A DNA stretch of 64,000 bases from Thuidium tamariscinum (GCA_947034885.2 OX344752.2:8990001-9054000); one strand, 5' to 3'; shown: positions 34,608 through 46,720, numbered from the stretch's first letter. Program-made: numbers and translations. Notes: a model not told the origin generated them from the sequence alone.

Positions 34608-35738
34608 TCAATCCTCACCAAATGAAATATCCTTAGAGTCTTCTATATCACTAATACCATCTACATATAATCCTTCACTATCAATAAGATTCAACTCATG
34701 TCTTCGAATAAAAGGATCCATTGTAAATGAAGGATTGTTATTAACAATTAAATTATTCAATAGAAGTAAGTGATCCAAATTTGGAAGTCGCTTCAACTTG
34801 GTATAACAACAATGTAAGGTATCCAAACTCACCAAGTCTTCCACTCCAGGGATCTCTTCAATGCTAGTCCAACTCACATCCAAATAAGCCAATAGCTTCA
34901 AGTGACCCAAAGGTGGAAGTGATTCCAGCGATGTGCATCCCTCAAGGTCTAACAACGTCAATAAATGCAATTCCTCTACACCACGAATCTCAATGATGCC
35001 ACTGCCCTCCAAGTCCAAGTAAGTTAGTGCCTTCAAGTACCCCAAGTTTGGTACCGTTTTCAAACTATCGCACCCCCAAACATTCAATTTCACCAATGTT
35101 TGCAATGCACTCAAGCCGTGGATGGTGGAGAGGACACTACACTCTGAAAATGACAAGACTTCCAAGAGCCTCAATGCCTTCAAATCCATGCTTTCCACCA
35201 AGTAGTGGTTGCATAAAAATTCCAATCTCCGCAATTGAACACATTGACTAAAGTTTGCAAATTGCCAAAGGGAGTAAGAATCTCCACAATTCTCAAAGAA
35301 AAATTCCTTCAAAGAGGAAGGAAATTGTATGTCAAGAAGATTGCAATAGAAAGGGCAGTTCATTATTTTAACCCATCCAAGCCCTTTGGCACCTTCCCAT
35401 CTATTCACCACCTTGAGTTTTGTACAGTCCATGATGTCAAGGCATCACAAATTAGGAAAATTTCCCAAATCAACATTCTCAAGTTCTTGACATTGATACA
35501 AACTCAAAACTTTTATTTGTTGCATTGGACATAGCTTGGTGACAATCACATCACGTAATAGACTGCAAAAAGTGTTCAAGTGGGGATTCTTGCTTAACAC
35601 TTTCCTTCCAAGTTTCTTGTAAACATCTAGATTTGAGATGTCACACCAATTGTGGTCCACCCAACAATCTCTCTGGTACCTCTTTCTCCAATGCATTTCC
35701 CGCAATGCCACCAACTTGCAATCTCGGAGTTGATAAAT
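34608..35738 (-). CDS. Leucine-rich-repeat exon with one in-frame stop
   Basis: A 376-codon frame opens after a GATTAG acceptor. Residues 1-97 (IYQLRDCKLVALREMHWRKR onward) precede TGA at 35447-35445; the same frame continues CLDIMDCTKLKVV and about nine LRRs of the plant NLR type (LKALTYLDLEGSGIIEIRGV, LVSLDTLHCCYTKLKRLPNL). The stop falls in NFPNL-stop-CLDIMDC, where an LRR would carry a residue, so it interrupts a repeat and is not a natural terminus. No TIR, NB-ARC or kinase domain is adjacent. It is either the C-terminal part of the fusion gene upstream or a separate degraded NLR fragment; in-phase splice sites favour the former. Confidence 0.8.
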
Positions 35739-38700
35739 CTAATCAGCACAACAATTTCCCATGCAAGCTAAGAATGGTAGTACATATCAGAAATGCGCAT
35801 ACCGTGTGGTGTAGCAAAAACACACTTAATGATCTAATTTTTGTTAAAATGAAGAAAATAATCCATATTGTAACCAACTATAACCTTAAGGTGTGCACCA
35901 ACAAAACTAGTTCCAATGATAATTGCAAGAACAATAATAAAAATCAAAACAAAATTCAAAAGCTAAGTAGATCAAGAACAAAAACTTACCTGCTCGCGGA
36001 TCTCCAACGGATTCTGATCTTGCACAATTGCTAACCTTCGACACAAAACTTCCAAACTCATTTCTAGGTCGTCACTATAATGTTCTTCCAACTCCATTTC
36101 AAATGACCAAACTTGAATTAAATTGAGGAAAACGTATTTCAATTCTTTCTCCAATTTATTGAATTCTTCTACAACCTGCACAACATGCCAACATTATGAA
36201 ATTGTAGTTCCATTTGTTACTCTCACAAAATCATCTTCCTAAATCAAACACAAAAGATGAATCCAAACTTACAACTTGTCTTAAAGGTGGTTTCTTGAGC
36301 TCCAATCTCTCCAAAACTAGTGGATATTGTTGCAGTGGGTTGATCGGACTTGATGCAAGCTTGTCCACATCCATATCACCCTCTACATTGGATTTCTGAC
36401 GCTTGCGGGATTGATCTTTTAAAAAAGAACGACGATTATAGATTGTATGTAATTGATTGTACCATACTTCATGCTCCTCCCCTAATGGCGTTGCCAACTT
36501 CAAGGACCGCTTTTCATTTTTTGTCACTTCACAAAATTCCTTCCCCATCATCACGCAATAAGCATTCAAATCCTTGTAAGCCTTCAATAAAGTATCAAAG
36601 CGATTTTGACATTGTTCTTTGGACCTCAAAGGCCAACCATGTTCAATGTTCTTGGCATTAATTTTTTCAACAATGAGATCCCAATGCATAGCACCCAACT
36701 TGCCCTTATTAAAATGGCCACCTTCAACTATGCATTGCAACAAAATCAAGGTCTCTATTTCTTTCCATTTTTTGCTCTTGATTTCTTTGACAACTTTAGA
36801 TGAACCTTGATGTTCATGCCTCTCCAAAGGCACTACTACAACTTCTTCTTGAAGCATGGGTTGAATGCTTAATAGATTCTCATCATCAACTTGTAACCTT
36901 TCACAAAGATGGGAGATGAGGCGTCGGATATAATTACGTTTGTCCGAAACCTCCACTTCAAAATTGGGTCGGGTAAAGTATGCACCTCCCCCCAATGAAG
37001 AGACAATCAAGTCTTGTGATGTTGACTTTGAGAGAAAGACTTCAATGTAATGCAAGATGTACAAACCGCAATCATAACCATTGCCTTGTTGTAGAACCTA
37101 ACACAAATGATGAACCCATCAATGAGAAATCCATTATAAGAGCTCTTGTAAGACTCTTATCAAACAAGGAAAATCATGCCTCCACCGAACAAGACCTCAA
37201 GTTCTATCACAAATAAACTAGGCAAAAGAATCCATACCTTAGCTTGAACATACTTCATTTGAACCAATGAATGTAATATACCAAGCAAGTTATTTGAAGC
37301 TTCAAATCTTTCCATCCATGCTTGTAATATAAAACTGCATACATAGTATAATATCCATGTTTATTGTGAGGAGAAACAATCATCTACTTCCCCATTAAAG
37401 ACATAAATATTCAATATCCATTTAGAAGTTTACAATGGCAACCATACCTTCAAGCTACAATGTGCATGACAACTTAACAAATCACTACAAGTGCATGGTT
37501 CACAAATTATTGAATAAAAACCATAAGAAAATGACCTTGTAATCACTTCAAGCCTACTCATTCTTTACAATTAGACAAAACTATAAAATAATAAGATTCA
37601 TAGGAATCATAAAACATGCATAAAACAACCATTTGTATGGTTCTCAATTCATGGTCCTATTCAAAAATTCACCTCTTCACTTGGCCTTCAAAGGACTCAT
37701 GTTTCCCTTCCATGGGGTCCAAATGAAGGATACAAGGTGAACCCTTCCTTTCACCTATCAAGAAACATCCAATTGGATAAGATAATGAAACAATTCACAA
37801 AAATGAATTTGCATGAAAAGCTTATTCAAAAGAGCAACTTACAAGGTGAGCTTGGATTTAGGCTCCCAAGATGACAAATGACAAGAAGGCTCCAATGCAA
37901 ACTGCAAACCAAAAAAAGTCCCATTGAAAAATGCAAGAGCCACAATGACTTCTCCCATTGCACAATATAAACAAGTTGGACATTCTCACTACTATCCTCT
38001 TTAAGTGCAAGGTTATACATCTTCGTAATTTCTAACAACTCTTGCAAGAACTTGTCAAAGAACAAGGACTAAACATCATCCTCAAATCAATACCTCTCGC
38101 AAGTTGCAAACCAACACAAAAAGTCATGACCATCACCTCACAATGACGGGAATGAAAACAAAGTCCTTCTCAAACAGGTTCACATCCCCAATCCACTTTC
38201 GTAACTGCACGAAATCAACCCGGCATTCATCAACGCCCATGGATGCAGTTGTCTCTAAAAGTTTTCGAAAGAAAAAGCTGTTGAAGAAGTGAAACTGGCT
38301 TTGGAGCTCTCCAGGAAGTGCATTCACTTTCAAGTACCTGCAGTGATAGCAGCTAATAGGTAATGGTTTCGAGCCACAAAAAACGTGTATTCTCTTCGAT
38401 CTATGAACTTGTTGAAATCAAACCAAGTAGCCTAAGAGTACATCAGCATTGCCATAGTCAATTATCTACGAAACCAAAATACGAGTCGAAAGCGGAATTA
38501 CTTACTTCATATAAAAGTCGATTATGTTGTCCGTGAGAAACTTCCCGGGTTGGAGACTCGCAAGATCTCTTGCTGTGATGGTCACAGCATCAGCTTCACG
38601 TTCTGGGTACGTAAGCACATCATCTGCCCCAGAAGTCGCAGCAAGTTCAATAAACCGCATTCTAAGAGTAATTGAAGATCCTTTCTTGCATCTAAATGGG

Positions 38701-39224
38701 TGATAGAAGCAATATTGATGTTGCTAAGACTACAAGTTGCAAAAATGCGTCAGGAAAAATCACCTTCACCAACCCGAGCTCTCGCCGTCACGTCTAACGC
38801 GATTCCAGAATGGGAAGAACGATTCTGGATCGGGTGCTGTGCATAGTTGCGGGGTCCAACAGAGCCACCAACTTCAAAATCTCGGTTGCTCCACGCTTCA
38901 GACCCAACTGGCCTGTCAGGGAAAGAAGCATCGCCCCAAAAGGAACACGACTTAGCTCCAAGCACATCATCCATCAACAGTTTCTTGCTGTACTATGTTG
39001 TAATTGTGCCACAATTCTCTCATATTTCAGTACCTGAAGGAGACAGCAGGGTCTTGCAAGGATGGCGAAAACAGAGGATGTTGGCCATGGAGGCCATTCG
39101 AGAAAGAAGGTTCACTTGGCTCAAGGGCAGAACCAGGAGCTGGCACATAGAACTCCTCCCTCGGCTGAATTCCCAAACTCGAGTCCAGGAGCTCTGAGCC
39201 GGAGGTGCCTGGATCTCCCATCAT
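34608..39224 (-). CDS. ULP2/SENP-like SUMO protease fused to Myb/SANT-like domain and LRRs
   Basis: Exons deduced on the minus strand: 39224-39034, 38987 to about 38764, 38723-38506, 38337-38137, 37901-37843, 37754-37673, 37334-37238, 37097-36273, 36175-35990 and 35738-34608. From 38723 on, every junction has GT-AG borders and compatible phase. The C48 (Ulp1) domain opens with DDVLTYPERE, then LQPGKFLTDNIIDFYMK, RFHFFNS-like QFHFFNSFFFRKLL and FEKDFVFIPV. Catalytic His is in LHWSLLVICH (about 37896), Asp in CILHLDPM (about 37718) and Gln and Cys in LQQGNGYDCG (Cys codon 37070-37068). Such enzymes cut SUMO from nuclear proteins. The Cys exon continues through NYIRRLISHL into a Myb/SANT-like domain (KKWKEIETLILLQC, WPLRSKEQCQNRFDTLLKAY), then exon 9 (coiled) and LRRs. 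The first two exons, the true start and the 38764/38723 junction are uncertain. TGA at 35447-35445 interrupts the LRR exon. Confidence 0.82.
35445..35447 (-). other. Premature TGA in the LRR exon
   Basis: This is the only stop in 376 codons of the frame. CGA (Arg) to TGA by one C-to-T change would restore NLRCLDIMDC, a normal LRR sequence. If it is real, the product ends after the first LRR segment. Confidence 0.75.
36273..37097 (-). CDS. Exon joining the protease Cys motif to the Myb/SANT-like domain
   Basis: One uninterrupted 275-codon exon contains both the catalytic QQGNGYDCG motif with its downstream helix (SDKRNYIRRLISHL, as in ULP2 proteins) and, about 60 codons later, the SANT-like domain. 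The fusion therefore does not depend on splice prediction. After the SANT domain come an EVWYNQLHTIYNRRS segment and a basic stretch, DQSRKRQKS, a likely NLS. Acceptor TGTTAG (37098) and donor GTAAGT (36272) bound it. Myb/SANT-like domains of this kind are common in plant trihelix-like proteins and in Harbinger or related transposon partner proteins. Confidence 0.88.
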
Positions 39225-40680
39225 TCGATCTCCTTGCTCGAATTCTGCGACACCACACCCCGTCCTGTTAAAGCAATGGGCGAACTGCAGTTGCACTCAC
39301 TACCGGGGGCCCCAAGCCACTCCACAGTCAGTCTGAAGGGAGAGAGCGAATCCCTGTAGCCCCGAGCCCTCTTCAGAAGATACCTCAAGCCAACTACGAC
39401 AGAAATAGAAACTGAAGAGCTAAGCCAATCGAGAAGTACAAACGCGTACTCCTCCCACATTTGTACCAGATAGATAGAGCATTGGACAAATTTGAGATTC
39501 AACACAGTGCCCACAAGTCGGACACGCGCTGTGCATCGAACCAATTTCGCAACCATGCGCCAAAGTAAGCAGCAGGAGGCAGAGACACTTCTAGATAGGC
39601 ATGGATGCAAGCACGAGAGAGGGAATTATACCTTGGAACGATTCAAAGCCCAAAACTGGACGCTTCTTTATTTATACAGCAAGCAGAGGGATTCTGTTTG
39701 ATCAACTACAATACATGCCACAACACAGAGAATAAGTCATAGTATTGAGGCTACCGACAAAAAAAACTCCACTTCAGAATGAAAAATGGTCCACCAGCAA
39801 GTCTGAAAAATTCGAGGGGAGATATGCAGGTAATTTCACCAGATTTTATTCAAATCAAGACTGAAAATGGGATTTAAACTGCGGGCACCTGTACGGCAGC
39901 TACGTAAACAATAGAGAATCAACAAGATTCGCCAGACTTGGCAACCTCAACCAAATTCTTGCAACCACTGAAGCGGAAATAAAAAACTCAAAATAAAGAC
40001 AAAGATAAATACCTGAGTTCTGCCTTCCAGCTGCCAAAATCCTTAAAAGTGGCACTCACGATCCTTGAAGTACTAACGTGCTCGGCAGAAAGCAGAGAAG
40101 AAGCTCCCTCAAAGCCTACTTCTTTCCTCACCGACAAAAAACAGCAAACCAACTAAGACAGAACACAAAGAAATGAGCGTAGATCGTCCAAATGAGTGGC
40201 CAGCTTGAGAAGTAAGTAATCTTCAAGGCAAGAACAAGAGACCAAAACTGATCAAGAAGTTCCACCGATCTCAGAGACACCCGTCCTGAGCATCCTGAGC
40301 ACCGTGCGCAGTGAAGCCCACGTTAGCATCAGCGCAGCTACATCAAAGCGACGGTTCACGTGAGCAAAACAGGAACAGCACGGATGTCTATCGAAAACTC
40401 ATCGAGAGCAAGCACGGGGCGACGACTCAGCAGTGCCTAGAGCAGAACAGTCACAACATAGAAAACGCAAGCATCGACAGACAATAACCCATCAAGCCAA
40501 AAGTTAACAGCAAGAAAGACAGGGATAACAAACAAGCCTGCCGAGCAAGAGCAAGGCTGTGGCTCACCGAGAGAGAGGCCCGAGCAAGAGGTAGGAGATT
40601 GCAGCGTGAAGCAACCCCAATGCCCTCAAGGGAAGCTTATGTACAGACTTTGGGGAAGCAGGTCGTCCGAAACTTCCCCT
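39225..40680 (-). promoter_or_regulatory. GC-richer 5' flank of the SUMO-protease gene
   Basis: This stretch has higher GC than the surrounding DNA and lies directly upstream of the first supported exon. It may hold untranslated exons and the promoter. Long open frames in it lack recognisable domains. No TATA box was identified with confidence. Confidence 0.35.
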
Positions 40681-41360
40681 TGAAGTGTCCGACAACGGAG
40701 CGTCTGTATTGTACTGTGCAACGCTGCCCCCTAATCCCGCGGGCAAGCCGCTTGCGCATCGTGAGGGTTCTGAAAAACTGGTAGACTGCCACACCCCACC
40801 ACTCCCACGCACCCTGCTCGTCGAGACTCGAGATTCTCCGATGTCGGAGTGAGTTTACGGGAAGTCCGCCACCATGTGATGGTCCTTGAAGTTAGTCGGC
40901 GGCGAAGAAGACGTGAAGCACGCTTCTTCCGTCGTCGGAAGTCTCATTTCTGTTCAGAGCTTCAGACTGCAGAAACTTCAGGACACCTCCTCCACGGGAT
41001 TGCGCCCCGCTTCCTCTTCCGTCATCGGAGCCTGCCTCTGGAGGCTTCGTCAGGGCTCTGTGGTGGGGTCATGCTGGAGTGATTTACTGGCGATTTTCCA
41101 GAACGTTTTGACCTCGTCACGCGTCAATACTACTCTGGAGAGACATTTTGATCGTTTCTCTGCATTGAGTGATACTGATGCCACTTCCATTCTTCCGACA
41201 ACGGAGCTGGCATCGGCCACTGATGCGATAAAATCCAGTTTCAGAGCTCTGCGCCTTTGGAGACTGGACATCCAAGTTACAATTCCTTGGACTCCGTGCA
41301 TCACTGGTCGTCAGCTGTTTTTCTCCGGCATCATGGGGCCAGATTGCACCATTTCAAAAT
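40681..41360 (+). repeat. TCCG-palindrome cluster
   Basis: Palindromes lie at 40688-40699 (TCCGACAACGGA), 40837-40848 (TCCGATGTCGGA), 40928-40939 (TCCGTCGTCGGA), 41018-41029 (TCCGTCATCGGA) and 41194-41205 (TCCGACAACGGA). Spacing is roughly 90-180 bases. It is GC-rich and no protein is recognised. Confidence 0.75.
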
Positions 41361-41427
41361 AAATGTCTTTTTTTCACCAGATAAAAGTAATCTCTATATT
41401 CACCAGAAATTATCTAGTTCTTTTTAA

Positions 41428-41649
41428 CCCTTGAACGACGCTGCAGACGTTTGGCGTCCACTAAATGACAAAGAATCTTTCCTTGTAGGATAGAAATGCA
41501 ACTTTTCATCCTCGCTATTGGGGGTGGAAAGGGAAGAGCTTCTACAACACTTTGACTTCCAATGCATATATTTGGCTTTTTCAAAGTAGGTGATGTCACA
41601 CGATATCAAAATGCATGATTTCCGCCGCCACCAGTCCGTCCTTCAAGGG
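41428..41649. mobile_element. TTAA-A MITE, copy 2, 222 bp
   Basis: It is flanked by TTAA at 41424-41427 and 41650-41653. The left end is CCCTTGAACGACG and the reversed right end CCCTTGAAGGACGG. The interior is the inverse of 2031-2251 (GGATAGAAATGCAACTTTTC, GGGGTGGAAAGGGAAGAGCT). Confidence 0.85.
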
Positions 41650-41879
41650 TTAAAATGTTGATGAAGTCACCAAAATTTAATGAAAAAGTGTATGAATATG
41701 GTGGAAAAGTGTTTTTAAGTCCAAAAGACGGATGAATGTAGAAATACAATGCTTCACCAAATTTGAAGTGATCGCCATCTTGGCACTTTCTGAAAAAGTA
41801 AAAAAAGGGCTGCTGGTCATCGACGCGGAAGCAACGAAATACTTCGACAATGATCGTCACCGTCGGACGGAGAAGCCCA

Positions 41880-42560
41880 CCGAGAACCCACACGGACGAT
41901 ATTCTTCTTCCGTCATCGGTGCCTCACCCCTCAGACTAGGGTTTTTTTTTCTAGCGATTTGGTGCAAAATTGCACCAAATTTTTTAGCGTGGCACCAAGC
42001 CTATAGGAAAAAAAACAGTAAAATTTTGGATGAAATCGCCTCAGACCAGCTCCCTTTTTCTGTGCGGGAGGGACCGTCGTGGCAGGCATTTATCCGCGTT
42101 GACATGAAGCTCAATGAACAATTGAACATCATTCAAAATTATATTTAAAAATGAATAAAATCTCGGGTAGGGATTTGATTCTGGCTCTCGCTTGGCCGGC
42201 ATCCCAACAAGTCCATTCTTCCGACATCGGAAATGATATTCTCGATCATTCTCCCGGCATCCCAACAAGTCACTTCAGTGGTTGTTGAGCGAGGGGAAAA
42301 ATAGCAGAACCTAGTGGCACCTAAAAATTGCACTTGGAAGAAAATTGATACCATAATGGAACCGATGTCGGAAGAATGGACTTGGTGGGATGCCGGCCAA
42401 GCGTGCACTAATTCAAAATAGATTAACCATGGTACATCACTGTCACACGCACTGTTAGGACATATCAATGTAGCTGGAAAATTGCTCATTTCGCATTCAC
42501 CGAAATTACCAGAGCACAGGATATGGCGCGTCTCTCTCCGTCATCGGATTGAGCTACTTC
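41880..42560 (+). repeat. TCCG-palindrome cluster with long inverted repeat
   Basis: Palindromes lie at 41909-41920, 42220-42231, about 42361-42372 (inverse) and 42537-42548. Arms 42189-42230 and 42362-42403 are 42-base inverted copies with one mismatch, separated by 131 bases. The arm contains GGCATCCCAACAAGT, a module also found at about 3922. Confidence 0.8.
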
Positions 42561-43494
42561 AATTCATTGTTACTGGGTGTGCAGAAACTGCTGGCACCGG
42601 TCGACATCCTCGCCTATGCTATAAAGGGAGCCAAGGCATGTGGCACTTGCAAGTTATGTCATGAACTCACTTCTAGCCCGGTATTGATTTTCTCCAGGTT
42701 CTCACTCTCAACTTTCGAAGCCGGTTCGATCTCCACCCAGATTGCCTTTGGTTATACTATTTTTTCGTTCAATTTCGTAAATTAATTCTAGGCCTAAGTT
42801 GTTCTGCAAAGCTCCACACTTGATTTGAATGTTAAGCTCGGGCTGCTGCTTGAGTTCGTGCTCGCGCACTCAGCTGTCTCGATTTTCGATTGGAAGTAGC
42901 ATGGTTGTGAAACTTACACTTGGGGTGCACTTGATCATTGGACTTCGCGGCAATGTAGGACAGCGAAAACAACGTTTGGGTGCAGAATCATCTCGTAGAG
43001 GAGGATTGATTGATTAGTTTCATCATACAGCATTCTGGATTTTGCGTATGTATGTGGAGTCTCGCATAGCCTAAAATCATTTCAAATCCCTGGAGTGATT
43101 TTTCGCATACACAGGGAAATCAATTTGAGTAGAAATCACGCATGCCCCTTCATTGATATATTTGATTACATCCCTCTGAGAGTCTGGGCGTGTGAACCGA
43201 CGAAGGTGATTGTGGCCTACCATCTCTGTCCAGATTGATTCATGAATTGTTGCATCGTTCGCACTGGACTCATCGTCCATGTACTTTTCCTTTTGCAATT
43301 CGAGTGACTTCGCTTGATTTGAGCGATTTCTTATTAGTGCATTTCTACTGGGACCTGGTACTCCCTTGCTTGGTCCAATATAGTCTTACTTAATCATGGA
43401 TCCCTCTCACTGTAGATCTCGTGCAACTCGTTCGAGCTGAAGTTCAATTCATTTGTTCAAAACACTGTACCGGTTCGGCGGATTCGGGCTCGTC

Positions 43495-43856
43495 ATGGCG
43501 GGGTCAGTGCCATTGGAGCGGGCTTTACTAGCTTCCAGCCCCAAGGCTTCGGGGGAAGCTGCCACCACGTGAGTACTCTCACTACCGTAGTTTGCAAACG
43601 AACTGTTCAGTCAACTGATATTTCAAATTGGGTGTTAGTGAACCTGAATCTGGGTGACGATCTGTCAATGGTCTGCAGCGGAGAGCACGTTATAGAGTGG
43701 CTGAAAATCACAGCGGTGCCGCTCTTTGTGTTCCTGATTGGAGCTTGCGTGTGGAGCTGCTTCAAAAAATCCTCGGCTTGGAGGAAGGTAACCGGAGGTG
43801 GGGGAGGCGAACGTAATGAGGCGGCAGATTCGTCTCGGTCCCTTGAAATTCTGTAG
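43495..43856 (+). CDS. Small single-pass membrane protein, copy 2, intact (83 aa)
   Basis: Exon 1 is 43495-43568 and exon 2 is 43679-43856, joined in phase 2 through GTGAGT and CTGCAG. The protein is 83 aa: an Ala/Ser-rich N-terminal part (MAGSVPLERALLASSPKASG), one hydrophobic segment (IEWLKITAVPLFVFLIGACV, about residues 30-49), a Cys pair around its end (ACVWSC), then a basic KKSSAWRK and a Gly-rich, acidic tail. The N-terminal part is rich in Ala/Ser with few acidic residues, so an organelle-targeting role is possible, but nothing proves it. The family was not recognised. This is the only one of three copies with both exons fully conserved. Same gene structure, strand and upstream context as at 13216 and 58446. 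Confidence 0.7.
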
Positions 43857-43984
43857 AGCTGTTCAGTAATTTGAGAGCCCTTTCAGACATATTGTATGTC
43901 GCTAGAGCAAAATTTAGTACAAGTATCTCCACTGACAGATTTTCATTCATTTGGCGAGGTCTTGTTGGTTGGATTGTTCTTCAA

Positions 43985-44350
43985 CATTTGAATTTTTAGA
44001 AATGTTCTCTGATGTGATCCCAAGTTAACTCCTAATCAGCCCAAGAGGACCAAAAGTGTCCTCACCTAGTCTAGAAGTCCAAATCAAAGTGCTGTAACTA
44101 TTGCATCCAATGTCTAAATTTAATAAAACTTATTGGGTAAATCTGAGCTCTCTCTTCTAATTTCTGTGGGGAAATTTTCAAATCACTCCAAGATATACTG
44201 ATCCACTTCATCTACATGTACACTACAAGAGTGTACGATTGAAATTTTTTTTACCTTAGACATTATACTTCAAAAGCAATGATGTTATTAAACCCAAATA
44301 GGCCCGGGACATATTTGGGTGAAGGCTCTGCCTCCAGTAGTTTCATTAAA
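43985..44350. repeat. Dispersed AT-rich repeat, copy 3 (inverted part)
   Basis: The reverse complement matches 31370-31510 and about 900-1010: AGGACACTTT, AAGTCC, AGTTACAGCACTTTG-like and TTTAATAAAACTT. Confidence 0.55.
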
Positions 44351-46495
44351 GCAGAAGTCTCAGGAAATTTCGGTTCTGCATGACCACAGAGGGATATTGA
44401 GGCACAAGATACCTTGATGCAGAAACTTAGAACCTTGAAAAGAGAATGGCTGTCTTTTTTTCAATCTGTGAATGACTAAGTAAGAAGGAAATGACTGGTA
44501 CTCCCAGACCAAATTATCGAAAGATTGTTCTCATCTCTTTGTGATTTTGCTGATGGAAATAATCTCAAAATTGATAGATCTGTTTTAGTGAAAATTGGCA
44601 CTCTTTTGGACGACATCCGATTAGGAATGCAGATCTATAACACTTCTAGTTTTCAGTGAGTGCTCTTTGCATTAGTTTTCCAGAATTTTGGTGGTTTGAA
44701 ACACACCATTTTATCAAATATGAGTATAACTTCGACTCTACTGTTCTGAAAGAGTCTGTTCTGAATGATGTGGTAGGATTCGTACAATATGGAAACTTAA
44801 TTCGTACTGCAACAGTTCTAAACAATAACAATTCAGATCGAGTATCTTATTCTATCTTATTCTAAGACTCTAAACCCTCCTCTGGAGCATAACACACAAA
44901 TTTGCGAAACACATATGAACTGGAAATCAATGCAGACCTGCTTCGACCACACCAATTGCAGTATTGTCCGTTGAGTTGGAGAATGCAAGCGCAGGCCTGG
45001 AAGAAGTGGTTGGTTGTGGCTCCAGGTGCTGAAAATTCTAAGCCAGCTGCAAGCACATTCATGTCTTAACCCATGAGGACAAAGAATTCTAGGTTTCAAG
45101 AGGGAATATGATCATCAAGCAACTATTGCAAGAATGGTCACTTCAGGAATTGCCTCTCAAAACAAATATTGTAGGTCGCACGTTGTTCAATTGAGTAGGA
45201 GAGCGGCAGTATTATGCTCAAGCTTTGCAATCATGAGATTATATCAAAGTTTGCTTTAAACAAACAACGAAAGAAATGATGAAGATAAGAAATGAGAGAA
45301 GTCTGATCAACAAGAACTCTAATGAAACACAACGAAGGTTGTATTTCTGCTATACACTAGTGGTTGGTGCTTGTTATGTTATGCAATCATCATTAGAATT
45401 TAGAAAATTGATATCATGAAAGCTCAAATTTCACAAAAGCACTAAATCATAGAAGCGCAAAGAAGCGTTAAGCCAAGAAAACCAATGGATTTGCTACCTC
45501 TATTAAATCTTCTTGTGGATCCTCTTTAATATTACCTTCATTGCAACAACTACATTATTTTTATAATATCACTCTTTGTAAAAAATGATATTACAAAAGT
45601 GATTGCAAATTGCTACTCCTTTTCTGTAATATCACATTGTGTGACAATAAGATTTTCATGTATTCATGATTGAAAACATTCTTATAAAATACTTAAAATA
45701 ATTATTTTAAGGACTTATTGAAATCAATATCATGCATTCTATTCAAATATATAATTTTTTTATTAATATGTGATACAGTGAATGCATAGCATACCAAGCA
45801 CCAGCCCCTAGTATTAATGGTAGCATTTGTGACATTAGAAAGGGAGTTATGATTTTAGTAGTATGATAGCCTATCTGATTCTAGAGCCAAAGGCAATTCA
45901 TCTAGCTGCTACGAGAAGGGAAACTCGTCCCAAAACTCGTATATACAATATAATACCCCTGAAGAAGGAACTTGACAAGTACAGATTGTTCCTTAATTGG
46001 AAAAGCCATAAGACTCGTAAACGTTTATGATTAAAATCTGTTAGCAGCAATCAGAACTACTCATTAGATAGAACAAAACACCAAATAAAATGTTATTGAC
46101 CTATGTGATAGCACCCTCTTATGCTTGCAAATTTGCAATGTATGAATTGCAATTTTAACCAATCCATACAGAGGTCAAAGTTCTAGAAGCTGTACAAAGC
46201 TCGAATAATCACAGCCAAAGAGTAGGAGGCTTAATACATGCCCAACAAGTCTCAAATGCAAATGAAAGTATTTGGCCACCAAAAAATTCAATGTTTCTAT
46301 TTCATTACTTACAAGATGATGTTTTCTCATAATATATTTACTTGTAAGGTTGAGATTGTGAATACTAGCTTTAAGCACTTGCAAATTCTATTGCCATGAG
46401 ACTTAGGGATTACATAAGCCATTGTTGTTTTTATAAAGAAGCAACATTGTGCTACGAAAGTTGTGGTTGTTCTTTGAGAGCATTAACTTACTCCA
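44351..46495. other. Intergenic, no gene supported
   Basis: Short open frames on both strands near 44650-45100 show no domain or codon signature. Nothing else was recognised. Confidence 0.45.
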
Positions 46496-46499
46496 TTAG

Positions 46500-46720
46500 A
46501 TGTTTTTTTCAGGGATTAGAAGAGTGCTTTAGGCCCATTCCTAATGTTGTGAACAGTCAGAATAAATAATAAAAAATAATAGTTTTAATAATAGTTTTTA
46601 AAAATTAATTCTTTAATTTTCTAAATATTATTATTTGATGTAGAAATCTCTCAGCCACGCCAAATTGCATATGTGGCAATTCCCTATAGTGTTCCCACAG
46701 TCGGGAACTTGTAATCTTCT
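46500..46720. mobile_element. Possible relative of the 299-bp MITE at 14845
   Basis: The order is similar: GTTGTGAACAGTCAGAATAAAT, an AT core, GATGTAGAAATC, CCACGCC, TGTGGCA and GTTCCCACAGTCGGGAAC. A short palindrome GTTCCC-GGGAAC lies near 46690-46710. Ends are not well defined. Confidence 0.4.

Noticed and set aside
39221-39610. 129-aa minus-strand frame upstream of the SUMO protease as its N-terminus
   Set aside because: It is out of frame with the frame that splices in phase at 39034, and its sequence has no ULP2-like features.
44220-44240. CACTACAAGAG near 44228 as a CACTA end
   Set aside because: It sits within a small GTACAC-GTGTAC palindrome, lacks subterminal repeats and has no partner.
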